From the NCBI RefSeq assembly GCF_003122365.1, contig NZ_CP029254.1:2986501-3050500 (forward strand): a stretch of DNA of 64,000 bases. Reading direction: 5' to 3'. This DNA comes from Streptomyces spongiicola (GTDB lineage Bacteria; Actinomycetota; Actinomycetes; Streptomycetales; Streptomycetaceae). The translations under genes were made by a program, and so were the position numbers. Shown one piece after another: positions 50,267 through 58,462 of this stretch (position 1 is its first letter; each line of letters begins with the position of its first letter). The notes under the pieces were generated by a model. It ran no database searches, was not told the DNA's origin, and worked only from the letters and a program-made list of their open reading frames with translations.

Positions 50267-51778
50267 GTGACCGGCACCGCACACTCCCTGGCCGGCTCCC
50301 GCACGCTCTGGGAGCTCGTCGACCGCCGCGCCCGGCTCACCCCCGGCCGCACCGCCCTGATCCAGGACGAACGCGCCCTCACCTTCGGTGAACTGCGCGA
50401 AACCTGCGAACGGGTCGCCGCCGGGCTGTACGCGCGCGGCGTGCGGCCCGGCACGGTCGTCGCCTGGCAGCTCCCCACCAGGATCGAGACGGTCCTGCTG
50501 ACCGGGGCACTGGCCAGGCTCGGCGCCGTGCAGTCCCCGGTCATCCCCTTCTACCGGGACCGGGAGGTCGGCTTCGCCGTCGGCGCCTGCGCGGCCGAGT
50601 TCTTCGCGGTGCCGGGCGTCTGGCGCGGCTTCGACCACACGGCGATGGCCGGACGGATCGGTGCCCGCGGGGTCTTCGGAGCGTACCGGGACCTCCCCGA
50701 CGGCGACCCCGCCGCGCTGCCCCCGCCACCCGCCGACGGCACCGCGGTGCGCTGGATCTACTGGACCTCCGGTACCACCTCCGACCCCAAGGGCGTTCTG
50801 CACACCGACCGATCCCTGATCGCGGGCGGCTCCTGCCTCGCCCACGCGCTGAAGCCGACACCGGACGACGTCGGCTCCATCGCCTTCCCCTTCGCCCACA
50901 TCGGCGGCGCGGACTATCTGGTCATGCTGCTGCTCTACGGCTTCCCGGCCGTGCTCTTCGAGACGTTCGCCCTCCCGGAGGCGCTCGGCACCTACCGCAG
51001 GCACGGGGTCACCACCGCCGGCGGGTCCACGGCCTTCTACTCGATGCTGCTCGCCGAGCAGCGCCGGCGGCCCGGCAGACCGGTCGTCCCCACCCTCCGG
51101 CTGCTCGCCGGAGGAGGCGCCCCCAAACCCCCCGAGCTGTACCACGCCGTCGTCCGCGAGATGGGTGTGCAGCTCACCCACGGCTACGGCATGACCGAGG
51201 CCCCCATGATCACCATGGGTTCGCCGGACGACCGCCCGGAGGACCTGGCGACGACCGAGGGACGGCCGCCCGCCGGCATGGAGATACGGATCGTCGACGG
51301 CGAGGTGCGACTGCGCGGCGAGGCCGTCTGCCGGGGCTATCTGGACCCCGGGCAGACCGCCGACGCCTTCGACGCCGACGGCTTCCTGCGCACCGGGGAC
51401 CTGGGGCACCTCACCGGCTCCGGCCATCTCGTGCTGACCGGGCGCCGCAAGGACGTCATCATCCGCAAGGGCGAGAACATCTCCGCCAGGGAGATCGAGG
51501 ACCTGCTGCACGAGCATCCCCGTGTCGGCGAGGCGGCGGTGATCGGACTGCCCGACGCGGAACGCGGCGAACGGGTCTGCGCCGTGGTCGAACAGCCCGG
51601 GGGCGCCCGGCCCCTGACCCTGGGCGAGATAGCGGAGCACCTGCGCAGCGCGGGCCTCGCCGTACACAAGATCCCCGAGCAACTGGAACTCGTCGACGCG
51701 CTGCCCCGCAACGACACACTGCGCAAGGTGCTCAAGTACAGGCTGCGCGAGCGGTTCACTGGGGCGGACACGGCATGA
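50267..51778 (+). CDS. AMP-forming acyl-CoA ligase (FadD/cyclohexanecarboxylate-CoA ligase-like)
   Basis: 503 aa from GTG 50267 with GAGAAGGGAA upstream. ANL-superfamily motifs: YWTSGTTSDPKGVLHTD (P-loop), HGYGMTEAP (A5), TGDLGHL (A7), GRRKDVIIRKGENISAREIE (A8) and the catalytic lysine in PRNDTLRKVLK (A10). It makes acyl-AMP then acyl-CoA from a free acid. The pattern is nearest the medium-chain/cyclohexanecarboxylate class rather than long-chain FadD. Divergent from the amidohydrolase-ACAD operon with two operators between. It is the best candidate for the first, activating step of the pathway. Confidence 0.92.
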   Translation: MTGTAHSLAGSRTLWELVDRRARLTPGRTALIQDERALTFGELRETCERVAAGLYARGVRPGTVVAWQLPTRIETVLLTGALARLGAVQSPVIPFYRDREVGFAVGACAAEFFAVPGVWRGFDHTAMAGRIGARGVFGAYRDLPDGDPAALPPPPADGTAVRWIYWTSGTTSDPKGVLHTDRSLIAGGSCLAHALKPTPDDVGSIAFPFAHIGGADYLVMLLLYGFPAVLFETFALPEALGTYRRHGVTTAGGSTAFYSMLLAEQRRRPGRPVVPTLRLLAGGGAPKPPELYHAVVREMGVQLTHGYGMTEAPMITMGSPDDRPEDLATTEGRPPAGMEIRIVDGEVRLRGEAVCRGYLDPGQTADAFDADGFLRTGDLGHLTGSGHLVLTGRRKDVIIRKGENISAREIEDLLHEHPRVGEAAVIGLPDAERGERVCAVVEQPGGARPLTLGEIAEHLRSAGLAVHKIPEQLELVDALPRNDTLRKVLKYRLRERFTGADTA

Positions 51779-51786
51779 GGGGCGTG

Positions 51787-51885
51787 CACGACATCCCCGG
51801 GACGTGCACCACATCCCCGGGACGTGGACGACATCCCAGAGACGTGCACCACATCCCCGAGACGTGGACGACATCCCCGAGACGA
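51787..51885. repeat. ACATCCCCGGGACGTG tandem repeats
   Basis: Six units of 17-18 bp (ACATCCC-GAGACGTGGACG and ACGTGCACC variants) between the ligase stop and the molbindin start. Confidence 0.8.
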
Positions 51886-51895
51886 ACGGCGCGAC

Positions 51896-52318
51896 ATGAG
51901 CCTGAGCATCCGCAACCAGCTGCCCGGCACCGTGATGGCGGTCTCCGCCGGTCCCGCCATGGCGGCGGTGAAGATCCGCCTCGACAGCGGAGAGGAGATC
52001 ACCTCGGCCGTGACCGCCGACGCCGTCACGGAACTCGGCATCTTCCCCGGTGGGGCGGTCAGCGCCCTGGTGAAGGCGAGCGAAGTGGCGCTGGCGACGG
52101 CGCACATGGAGGGGCTGAGCATCCGCAACCAGCTGCCCGGCACGGTCACATCGGTGACCTCGGGCGAGGCGATGGCCACCGTCCGGCTGAGGCTGGCCGG
52201 CGGCCAGCACCTGACCGCGGCGATCACCAGGGAGGCGCTGGAGGAACTCGGGCTCGCGGCGGGCAGCTCAGCGGTCGCTCTGGTCAAGGCGACGGAGATC
52301 TCACTCTCCACCGGCTGA
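51896..52318 (+). CDS. Di-domain molybdenum-pterin-binding protein (molbindin/Mop)
   Basis: 140 aa from ATG 51896. Two Mop/TOBE domains of about 68 residues each start with SIRNQLPGTV at residues 4 and 74, and each ends in ALVKA(S/T)E(V/I). Single- or double-Mop proteins bind molybdate or tungstate and serve as cytoplasmic storage or as sensing modules. No modABC or molybdoenzyme gene is in view. It follows the acyl-CoA ligase by about 117 bp on the same strand, separated by a repeat tract, so cotranscription is uncertain. Confidence 0.9.
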   Translation: MSLSIRNQLPGTVMAVSAGPAMAAVKIRLDSGEEITSAVTADAVTELGIFPGGAVSALVKASEVALATAHMEGLSIRNQLPGTVTSVTSGEAMATVRLRLAGGQHLTAAITREALEELGLAAGSSAVALVKATEISLSTG

Positions 52319-52871
52319 CTCCCCGGGCAGCTCCCCCGGCCGGCTCCCCCGGGCCGACTTCACCGGCCGGCTCCGCACGCCGACTCCACGGGCCGGCCCC
52401 AGAGAGAGACCCCGCCGGCCGGCCCCACCCGAGGGGCCCCGCCGAATGAACGGCAACGCGGCCGCCGGGGCCGGGTGAACGGCGACGCGGCCGCCGGGGC
52501 CGCCGCCGCACCACCGGCATCGGCATCGGACTGGCCGACAGGCCCCGGGCCGCCCCCGGACGTCACCCGGCCGCCGGACCCGGGTGAACGGCGACGCGGC
52601 CGCCGGAACCGGGTCGCCGGAGCCGCCGCTCCCGAGGGCCGTTCGCAACCGGACCGCCGCCGGAACCGGGTCGCCGCTTCGGGACCGCCGGCACCGGCCG
52701 CCGCCGGAACCGAACCGTCAGAACCGAACCGTCAGAGCCGGCCCCTCAGAGCCGGCCCACCGGAACCGCACCCTCAGAATCGCACCGTCAGGACCGAACC
52801 GTCAGAGCCGACCCCCCAGAGCCGGCCCACCGGAACCGCACCCTCAGAATCGCACCGTCAGAGCCGAACCG
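52319..52871. repeat. 550-bp gap with several repeat families
   Basis: CGGCCGGCTCC words at 52320-52400; GGGTGAACGGCGACGCGGCCGCCGG at 52472 and 52582; and a 44-bp segment at 52747-52790 repeated at 52817-52860 (period 70) made of CAGAACCG/CAGAGCCG words. No gene is seen. Confidence 0.7.
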
Positions 52872-54107
52872 TCAGAGCCGCGACAGCGAAGCCGCCGCGA
52901 ACAGGACGTCCCGGACGGCCTCACGGTCCCCCTCCTGACCGGCCGCGGCGTCCGCCGGTGGCACATGGCCCGCGACCAGCCGGCAGAACTCCACGGCGTC
53001 GAGGGCGATCTGGGCGACCGCGTGGTCCGGGTCGCCCACCGCGGCGGGCGAGTCCAGCGAGATGTACCAGTGGCCGCCGCCCGCACCCTCCACCTCCAGA
53101 TGCAGCGAGCGGCCGGGTGAGCCCGCCGTCACCAGGCCGCGGGCCGGAGACGCGAGCCCGGCCCGGCGCCGGGAGGCGAGCGCCGCGGGCAGCAGCCGGG
53201 CCGCCAGGTCGATCATGCGGTGCAGATGCGCGCCGGCCGGGGGCTCGTACGGGTAGTCCACCGCGGCGGCGATGTCGTCCGCGTGCACCCAGCACTCGAA
53301 GGCCCGGTCCAGCATCGCGTCATGCAACGGCAGCGCGAAGTCCCCGTACGGTACGGACAGCCGCTCCACCCCGTGCCCGGCGAAGGACACCGTACGCACC
53401 AGCGCATGGCTCTGCTCCCGCCACGGCACCCGCACCGACCGTGTCGCCGGGCGCTCGCCCGATGCCCAGAGCGACTCGGTGCGCTCGGCCGGCGAGGCGG
53501 GCGCGTCGGGACCGGCCGGGTCGCCCAGCCCCAGGGCCGAGGCGACCAGTCCGTCCGTGGACATCAGATGGCCGATCACCCCGGCGACCGTGGTCCTGCG
53601 GCTCACCTTCTCCTCGCCGTCGAACCACCTGAGCCGCACCGGCGCGTGCCACTCCGCGTCGCCGATGTCCCGCAGCAGTGCGTCGAGACGGGCGGTCTCC
53701 GCGTCGTAGGCACCGGCCCAGGCCGGTACCGGGATCCGGGCGGGCCGCCGGCCCAGGCAGTTCTCCAGGACGCGGGATCGCAGCAGCGGATCGAGGTCGA
53801 GATCGCGGTCGGTGTGCAGCAGCCCGACGGCGTCCCGCAGCCGGAGCGCCTCGTCGGCGCAGGGCGCGCAGCCGGTGAGGTGCTCCTCCACGGCCGCGGT
53901 CTCCTCGGCCGAGCAGGCCGCCAGCGCCCACGCGCCGAGGAGCGACTTGAGCACGCGGTGGGGTGGCGGCTCCGGCGGCGGGGAGGGCAGTACGTCCGGT
54001 GGCGAGAGGTCGTCCCCCGCCGCACGCGGCCCGGGTATGCGCGGCACCGCTCCCGGCAGGTCCTCGGGGCCGCCGTGGTCGCGACCGCCGTCGAGTGGCC
54101 CGCTCAC
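52872..54107 (-). CDS. Zinc-finger anti-sigma-like protein fused to mycothiol-dependent MDMPI domain
   Basis: 411 aa from GTG 54107, which overlaps the sigma stop. Residues 50-95 form a zinc-finger anti-sigma domain (LLGAWALAACSAEETAAVEEHLTGCAPC, HxxxCxxC). Residues 125-330 are a maleylpyruvate isomerase N-terminal/DinB-like fold (LDALLRDIGDAEWHAPVRLRWFDG, VAGVIGHLMSTDGLVA, CWVHADDIAAAV) with His ligands. The C-terminus is the MDMPI C domain (WYISLDSPAAVGDPDHAVAQIALDAVEFCRLVAG). No membrane helix. Coupled to the ECF sigma gene, so I infer a soluble, possibly thiol- or zinc-responsive anti-sigma factor. Confidence 0.85.
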   Translation of the reverse strand: MSGPLDGGRDHGGPEDLPGAVPRIPGPRAAGDDLSPPDVLPSPPPEPPPHRVLKSLLGAWALAACSAEETAAVEEHLTGCAPCADEALRLRDAVGLLHTDRDLDLDPLLRSRVLENCLGRRPARIPVPAWAGAYDAETARLDALLRDIGDAEWHAPVRLRWFDGEEKVSRRTTVAGVIGHLMSTDGLVASALGLGDPAGPDAPASPAERTESLWASGERPATRSVRVPWREQSHALVRTVSFAGHGVERLSVPYGDFALPLHDAMLDRAFECWVHADDIAAAVDYPYEPPAGAHLHRMIDLAARLLPAALASRRRAGLASPARGLVTAGSPGRSLHLEVEGAGGGHWYISLDSPAAVGDPDHAVAQIALDAVEFCRLVAGHVPPADAAAGQEGDREAVRDVLFAAASLSRL

Positions 54108-54682
54108 GAGCGGTGTTCCGGTTCAGGAGGCGGAGCACCGTCCAGGCCGGGTGCGCCGGCCGTCGCCAGCAGTTGCAGGCCGAGCCGCAGTCTGCGACGG
54201 GCCTCGTCCTCGGTCACCCCGAGGTCGGCGGCGGTCTGCCGGTAGTCCCTGCGCTGGTGGTACGCCAGTTCCAGGGCGGCCCGCAGCGGCGCGGGCATCG
54301 ACGTCACGATGTAGTCCGCGCGGGCGGCCACCGTGGCACGGCGCACCTTCTGCTCCAGGTCCTCCGCGCAGCCGCCGGTCTCCGCGGCGGCCGCGCGCTC
54401 CTGCTCCCGCAGCCGGTGGATGGCCTGACTGTGTGTGAGACGCGCCACCCATGAGCGCATGGAGCCTTGTCTCGGGTCGTACGCGTCCGGGTTCTCCCAC
54501 ACGTAGCCGAACACCTCTCGAGTCACCTGGTCGGCGGCGGTTTCGTCGTCGAGCACCCGGTGGGCCTGGCTGTGGACGAGCGAGGCGAACCGGTCGTACA
54601 GCTCGCCCAGAGCGGCTGCCTCGCCCCGCGCCAGCCGCTGCTGCATCCTGCGGTCCCAGCGGGGTGGTACGTCCTTGCCCAT
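54104..54682 (-). CDS. ECF-type RNA polymerase sigma factor
   Basis: 192 aa from ATG 54682. Region 2: GELYDRFASLVHSQAHRVLDDETAADQVTREVFGYVWENPDAYDP, then GSMRSWVARLTHSQAIHRLRE. Region 4: MPAPLRAALELAYHQRRDYRQTAADLGVTEDEARRRLRLGLQLL. It is followed by a coupled anti-sigma-like gene (GTGA overlap). Divergent from the STAS gene. Target promoters cannot be read. The arrangement sigma + zinc-finger/MDMPI protein is a recognised actinobacterial ECF group. Confidence 0.9.
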   Translation of the reverse strand: MGKDVPPRWDRRMQQRLARGEAAALGELYDRFASLVHSQAHRVLDDETAADQVTREVFGYVWENPDAYDPRQGSMRSWVARLTHSQAIHRLREQERAAAAETGGCAEDLEQKVRRATVAARADYIVTSMPAPLRAALELAYHQRRDYRQTAADLGVTEDEARRRLRLGLQLLATAGAPGLDGAPPPEPEHRS

Positions 54683-54874
54683 CAGGCGGCCCCCAAGCCT
54701 CTGTTCGGTCCCCGTCGCCTTCTGCTCGTCCTGTCGTCCACTCGAATGTAATGCGACGCGGCTGAAACCCACGTCCCTTTGCGGCAAGTGCGCCCCCGCG
54801 AAGACCATGCGTGGTAGAGAGTTTCGCCGCGGTGGGACAGGGCAGCAGCGCCTGAAGGGAACGACGACTTCCGG

Positions 54875-55279
54875 ATGGGGACCGGTGTGACGAAAGAGAC
54901 GCGCCTGACACTCGAGGTGGAACGGACCGAGCAGACCCCATGGACCATACTGCACATTCAGGGCGAACTGGACCTCGTCAGCTCCCCCGAGATCCGGCGG
55001 CAGGTGCACGACGCCGTGGCCGTCGGACGCCGTGATCTCGTACTCGACCTCTCCGGCGTGGTCTTCTGCGACTCCAGCGGGGTGGGCGTGCTGATCGCCG
55101 CACGCCGCCTGCTGCACTCCTGCCGCGGGCGGCTGAGGCTGATCCTGCCCGCCCGCGGAGCGGCCGAGGGCTCGCATGTGAACCGGGTGCTCGCCGCCCT
55201 GGGAGTGCGCCGGCTGTTCGAGGTGTACGAGGACGTGACAACCGCCACCGACGGCGAGACGCGGCCGCTGTCCGCGTAA
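54875..55279 (+). CDS. STAS-domain anti-sigma factor antagonist
   Basis: 134 aa; ATG 54875, GTG 54887 also possible. TILHIQGELDLVSSPEIRRQVHDAV, LVLDLSGVVFCDSSGVGVLIAARRL is a SpoIIAA/BldG-type STAS domain; the serine in CDSSGVG is the usual phosphorylation site for HATPase kinases. The HATPase proteins at 22679 and 45733 are possible partners, but this is not indicated by position. Divergent from the ECF sigma operon, 192 bp apart. Confidence 0.9.
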   Translation: MGTGVTKETRLTLEVERTEQTPWTILHIQGELDLVSSPEIRRQVHDAVAVGRRDLVLDLSGVVFCDSSGVGVLIAARRLLHSCRGRLRLILPARGAAEGSHVNRVLAALGVRRLFEVYEDVTTATDGETRPLSA

Positions 55280-55318
55280 CAGGACGCACGGACCGCTCCG
55301 ACGCCGTACGCTCCCCGC

Positions 55319-55846
55319 ATGGACAGCGCAGAATACGAGCGCAAGATCGCCCACCGCTTCGCCGAGTTCGACCAGGACGGCAACGGCTACATCGATCGCG
55401 CGGACTTCAGCAAGGCGGCCGCGGCGCTCCTCGCCGAGTTCGGCACGACCGCACGCTCCGACAAGGGGCAGGCCCTGTACTCGGGCGCGGAGGCGTTCTG
55501 GCAGGGCATGGCGGGCATCGCCGACGTCGACGGCGACCAGCGGGTCTCGCGCCAGGAATTCGTCACGGGCGCGGTGAAGCGCCTGCGTGACAACCCCCGC
55601 CGCTTCGCCGAGATCGCCCGGCCCTTCCTGCACGCGGTCGTCGCCATCGCGGACGAGGACGGCACCGGGTCCGGAGTCACCCGGGCCGGTGCCGAGCGGG
55701 TGCTCCGAGTCCTCGGCGTCGAACCCGACAACTGCACCGCGGTGGCCGCCGCGCTGGACTCGGACGGGGACGACCGGATCGGCGAGGACCGGATCCTCGA
55801 GGCGTTCGCCGCCTACTACGTGACCTCGGAGCCGGACGGCCCCTGA
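55319..55846 (+). CDS. EF-hand calcium-binding protein (calerythrin-like)
   Basis: 175 aa. EF loops: DQDGNGYIDRADF (residues 19-31), DVDGDQRVSRQEF (about 64-76), a degenerate DEDGTGSGVTRAG (about 108-120) and DSDGDDRIGEDRI (about 144-156). Each is flanked by amphipathic helices; the layout equals calerythrin of Saccharopolyspora. Three canonical loops have Asp at positions 1, 3 and 5 and Glu/Asp at 12. Cytosolic Ca2+ buffering or sensing is inferred. It follows the STAS gene by 40 bp on the same strand. Confidence 0.92.
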   Translation: MDSAEYERKIAHRFAEFDQDGNGYIDRADFSKAAAALLAEFGTTARSDKGQALYSGAEAFWQGMAGIADVDGDQRVSRQEFVTGAVKRLRDNPRRFAEIARPFLHAVVAIADEDGTGSGVTRAGAERVLRVLGVEPDNCTAVAAALDSDGDDRIGEDRILEAFAAYYVTSEPDGP

Positions 55847-55972
55847 TCCCCGGCCGCCGGCCAGCAGGCCACTCGGCCACTCGGCCGACCGGCCGTCGGA
55901 CGCCAAGCCCTCGGGCGACCGGACGGACAGCCAGGCGCCGGGCGCCGGAGGGGCGGCGAGGCCGAGCGCCCG

Positions 55973-56044
55973 AGGCACCGAGGCACCGAGGCACCGAGGC
56001 ACCGAGGCACCGAGGCACCGAGGCACCGAGGCACCGAGGCACCG
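55973..56044. repeat. Nine perfect copies of octamer AGGCACCG
   Basis: 72 bp, 9 x 8-bp units without interruption, in the gap between the EF-hand and lipoprotein genes. A unit of 8 bp is not a multiple of three, consistent with non-coding DNA. Confidence 0.9.
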
Positions 56045-56187
56045 AACGAGCGGTAGCCGGGCCCTTCGCCGAGCCGGCCACGCCGGCCCCGGAGAGCGCG
56101 GAAGGCGCCCCCTTCCGCGCCCCGCGGCTCCAGGGGCCCGCCACGCGCCGCGCCCTCGCCGCCCCTCCGGCGCCTGAGCGGTCCGAC

Positions 56188-56211
56188 GGGGGCGGCCGGC
56201 CGGCCGCCCCC
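56188..56211. terminator. 24-bp perfect palindrome
   Basis: GGGGGCGGCCGG followed by CCGGCCGCCCCC, then GTCAGACCC repeated three to four times (56213-56243) into the lipoprotein gene's stop. Between convergent genes; a likely terminator hairpin. Confidence 0.65.
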
Positions 56212-56240
56212 GGTCAGACCCGTCAGACCCGTCAGACCCG

Positions 56241-57521
56241 TCAGGCCATGGGCGCCTCCGCCATCATCCGGGCCACATCGACGAACCCGGGCCGCGCGGC
56301 GACCAGACGGCCGTCCCGGACGACCTGGAAGGTCACATGCGGGTTCACGATCCGGGGAAAGCCGGGGACACCGAGCATGTCCTCGAAGCGCCAGCGCAGC
56401 TCGGGCGTCAGCCCGCCGGTGTCCACGCTGACCCCGCTGTCGAGGGCGTGGGCGACCGCTCCCGGGGTGATGGTGCCGCGGTCGAGCACCTCGATCACCC
56501 TCTCCAGCACCGTGTACGCGATCCAGGTCGTCTGAACCCCCGCGTCCGCCGGGTCGATCCGGTCGTCGCCGAACGCATGGTTCTTGATCACCTGCCGCAT
56601 CACGCCCCAGCGCGCGTCCCCCGCGTCCGGGTACCAGCCGGTCATGTACGCGCCCTCGAAGGGCCCGCCCGCGCCGCCCGTGCGGTCGATCAGCGGCTGA
56701 CCGACGGAACTGAGGACGGAGGAGATGCGCACGCCCTCGCCGTCCTCCCCGGGAAGCCGGCGGAAGGAGTCGAAGAAGTTCGCGGTGCGCTCGCCCAGCA
56801 CGGCCGTGACGCAGCCCTTCTCGTCACCGGCCTCCTCCCGGGCCCGCGCGGCCTCCTCGAGGTACTCGGTGGCGTCCTCCGCGGCCTTCACATCGGTGGA
56901 GGGCTGCCCGTCCCCCTCGGACAGCCCGGTGTTCAGCAGCACCGGCAGGTTGTCGCCGGCGATCGTGTCGGGCCGCACCAGTGACACCCTCCGGCAGCTG
57001 TCCGCCAGCTGCCGGCCGTTGCCGGCCAGGAGCGCCGCCTGACCTCCGTTGACGGGATAGGAGAGGTAGCTGGTGAACTCCTCCTCGGACACCCCGTAGC
57101 CGCCGATGTACGGAATGCCCGCGGCCTCGAGCGGCGCCATGAAGGCCCTGCCGTTCTGGCTGTAGGAGCCGACGACCGCGACCGCGCCCTCGGCGACCGC
57201 GCGCCGGGCGCACGCCGCCGCACCCGACGTCGTGTTCTGCTCGTTGCACGTCAGCACGCGCAGCTCGTGGCCGTCGACACCGCCCTTCGCGTTGACGTGC
57301 TTCGCGTACGCCTGGGCCATGGCGGGCATCCCGGGCATGTTCGTGGCCCGGGTCCCCTCGGGCGCGAAGGTCATCACGGTCATCGGCTCCCGGATGCCCG
57401 TCGAGCCGCCGGGCAGCACCCCGCACCCGGCGAGGGACGCGCCGACGGCCCCGGTGCACAGGGCGAGGGCGGTCGCGGTCCTGAAGGGGCGGGGGAGGGA
57501 GAAGCGTCGCCTACCGGTCAT
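56241..57521 (-). CDS. Lipoprotein, branched-chain-amino-acid-type substrate-binding protein
   Basis: 426 aa from ATG 57521. Signal peptide with lipobox (SLAGC) so lipid-anchored outside the membrane. Periplasmic-binding (type 1) fold: AQAYAKHVNAKGGVDGHELRVLTCNEQNT, AVAVVGSYSQNGRAFMAPLEAAGIPYIGG and GAYMTGWYPDAGDARWGVM. LivK-like proteins bind amino acids or amides for ABC uptake. No permease or ATPase genes are adjacent, so it may be an orphan receptor or serve a distant transporter. The C-terminal codons lie in a GTCAGACCC tandem tract. Confidence 0.88.
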   Translation of the reverse strand: MTGRRRFSLPRPFRTATALALCTGAVGASLAGCGVLPGGSTGIREPMTVMTFAPEGTRATNMPGMPAMAQAYAKHVNAKGGVDGHELRVLTCNEQNTTSGAAACARRAVAEGAVAVVGSYSQNGRAFMAPLEAAGIPYIGGYGVSEEEFTSYLSYPVNGGQAALLAGNGRQLADSCRRVSLVRPDTIAGDNLPVLLNTGLSEGDGQPSTDVKAAEDATEYLEEAARAREEAGDEKGCVTAVLGERTANFFDSFRRLPGEDGEGVRISSVLSSVGQPLIDRTGGAGGPFEGAYMTGWYPDAGDARWGVMRQVIKNHAFGDDRIDPADAGVQTTWIAYTVLERVIEVLDRGTITPGAVAHALDSGVSVDTGGLTPELRWRFEDMLGVPGFPRIVNPHVTFQVVRDGRLVAARPGFVDVARMMAEAPMA

Positions 57522-57709
57522 GTCCCTGCACAATTCCGCCCCATGGGTAACGCCGGAGTGGTGGGGGTTCAACACAGGGTGACGTCAAGGTGAATTGCGG
57601 GGGGCCGGGACCGCCGGACTGCGGAGAACGTACGATCGGGACCGCGCGGGCTTCGATGCCGACCGTGTCACGGAACTCGCCGGAACCCAGCTCAGGAGGT
57701 GAACCGTCG

Positions 57710-58192
57710 ATGGACTCTTCCCGCCGCGGCCGTCGCTCCACCACCATGGGTGACATGCCGCTCAACGACCTGCCCTGGTGGCGCTGGCGTGCCAATGTGC
57801 GCTCGGCGCTGCACATGTTCTCCGACCCCGTCTTCCACCAGGAGGCCTGGCTGGCCGGCCGCGAGGGGTACGGCGACGTCACCGACGCCGTCTACCGGCT
57901 CGTCGAGGACACCTGGCTGGACAACTGGTCCGCCGAGAAGTACGTGGGGACGATCTTCCGGGACTCCGGAGAGGCCGCGCTGGTCGACGTGGCCGTGCTG
58001 CGGGTGCTGCGGATCATGCACCAGGTCGGCGCGGACGCTCCGGTCTCGGCGTACATGGAGCACCACGGCTGGACCGAGGCGGTACGGGCCGCCCGGGACG
58101 CCCACGTACGGCTCGCGACGAACGACGGGGAGGACCCCGACGCCCCGCCGCGCACCCTGGAAGTGCTGCGGATCCTGACCCGTAGCGCCTGA
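57710..58192 (+). CDS. Conserved hypothetical soluble protein
   Basis: 160 aa from ATG 57710, preceded by AGGAGGT at 57694-57700. DLPWWRWRANVRSALHMFSDPVFHQEAWLAG, YGDVTDAVYRLVEDTWLDNWSAEKYVGTIFRDSGEAALVDVAVLRVLRIMHQVG, HGWTEAVRAARDAHVRL. It is mostly helical, Trp-rich at the start, with no membrane segment. It resembles the SCO-type proteins encoded beside purU in Streptomyces, but I know no function. The excellent ribosome binding site indicates real expression. The next gene, purU, is 270 bp downstream beyond a repeat tract. Confidence 0.8.
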   Translation: MDSSRRGRRSTTMGDMPLNDLPWWRWRANVRSALHMFSDPVFHQEAWLAGREGYGDVTDAVYRLVEDTWLDNWSAEKYVGTIFRDSGEAALVDVAVLRVLRIMHQVGADAPVSAYMEHHGWTEAVRAARDAHVRLATNDGEDPDAPPRTLEVLRILTRSA

Positions 58193-58207
58193 CGGACGCG
58201 GATCACC

Positions 58208-58262
58208 GCGGTCCCTCCGGCGGTCCCTCCCGCGGTCCCTCCCGCGGTCCCTCCCGCCGTCC
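58208..58262. repeat. GGTCCCTCCCGC dodecamer repeat
   Basis: Four to five 12-bp units between the hypothetical gene and purU. Confidence 0.8.
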
Positions 58263-58462
58263 ACGGCGCCCCGTCCACCGGGCGGCACCGGGCACGCCGG
58301 TCCGCCCCGGGCGGCGCGGGCGGCGCGGGCGGGCGGCGCTGGCGGGCGCAGGCCACGGCGGTCCCCGGCGGACGCGGATCACCGGCCCCCGGGCTGAAGC
58401 GCGGCGGTCCGCCTGACGGACGCGTCTCCGCCGCCCGCCCCGGGGTGTGGCACCCTACGGGG

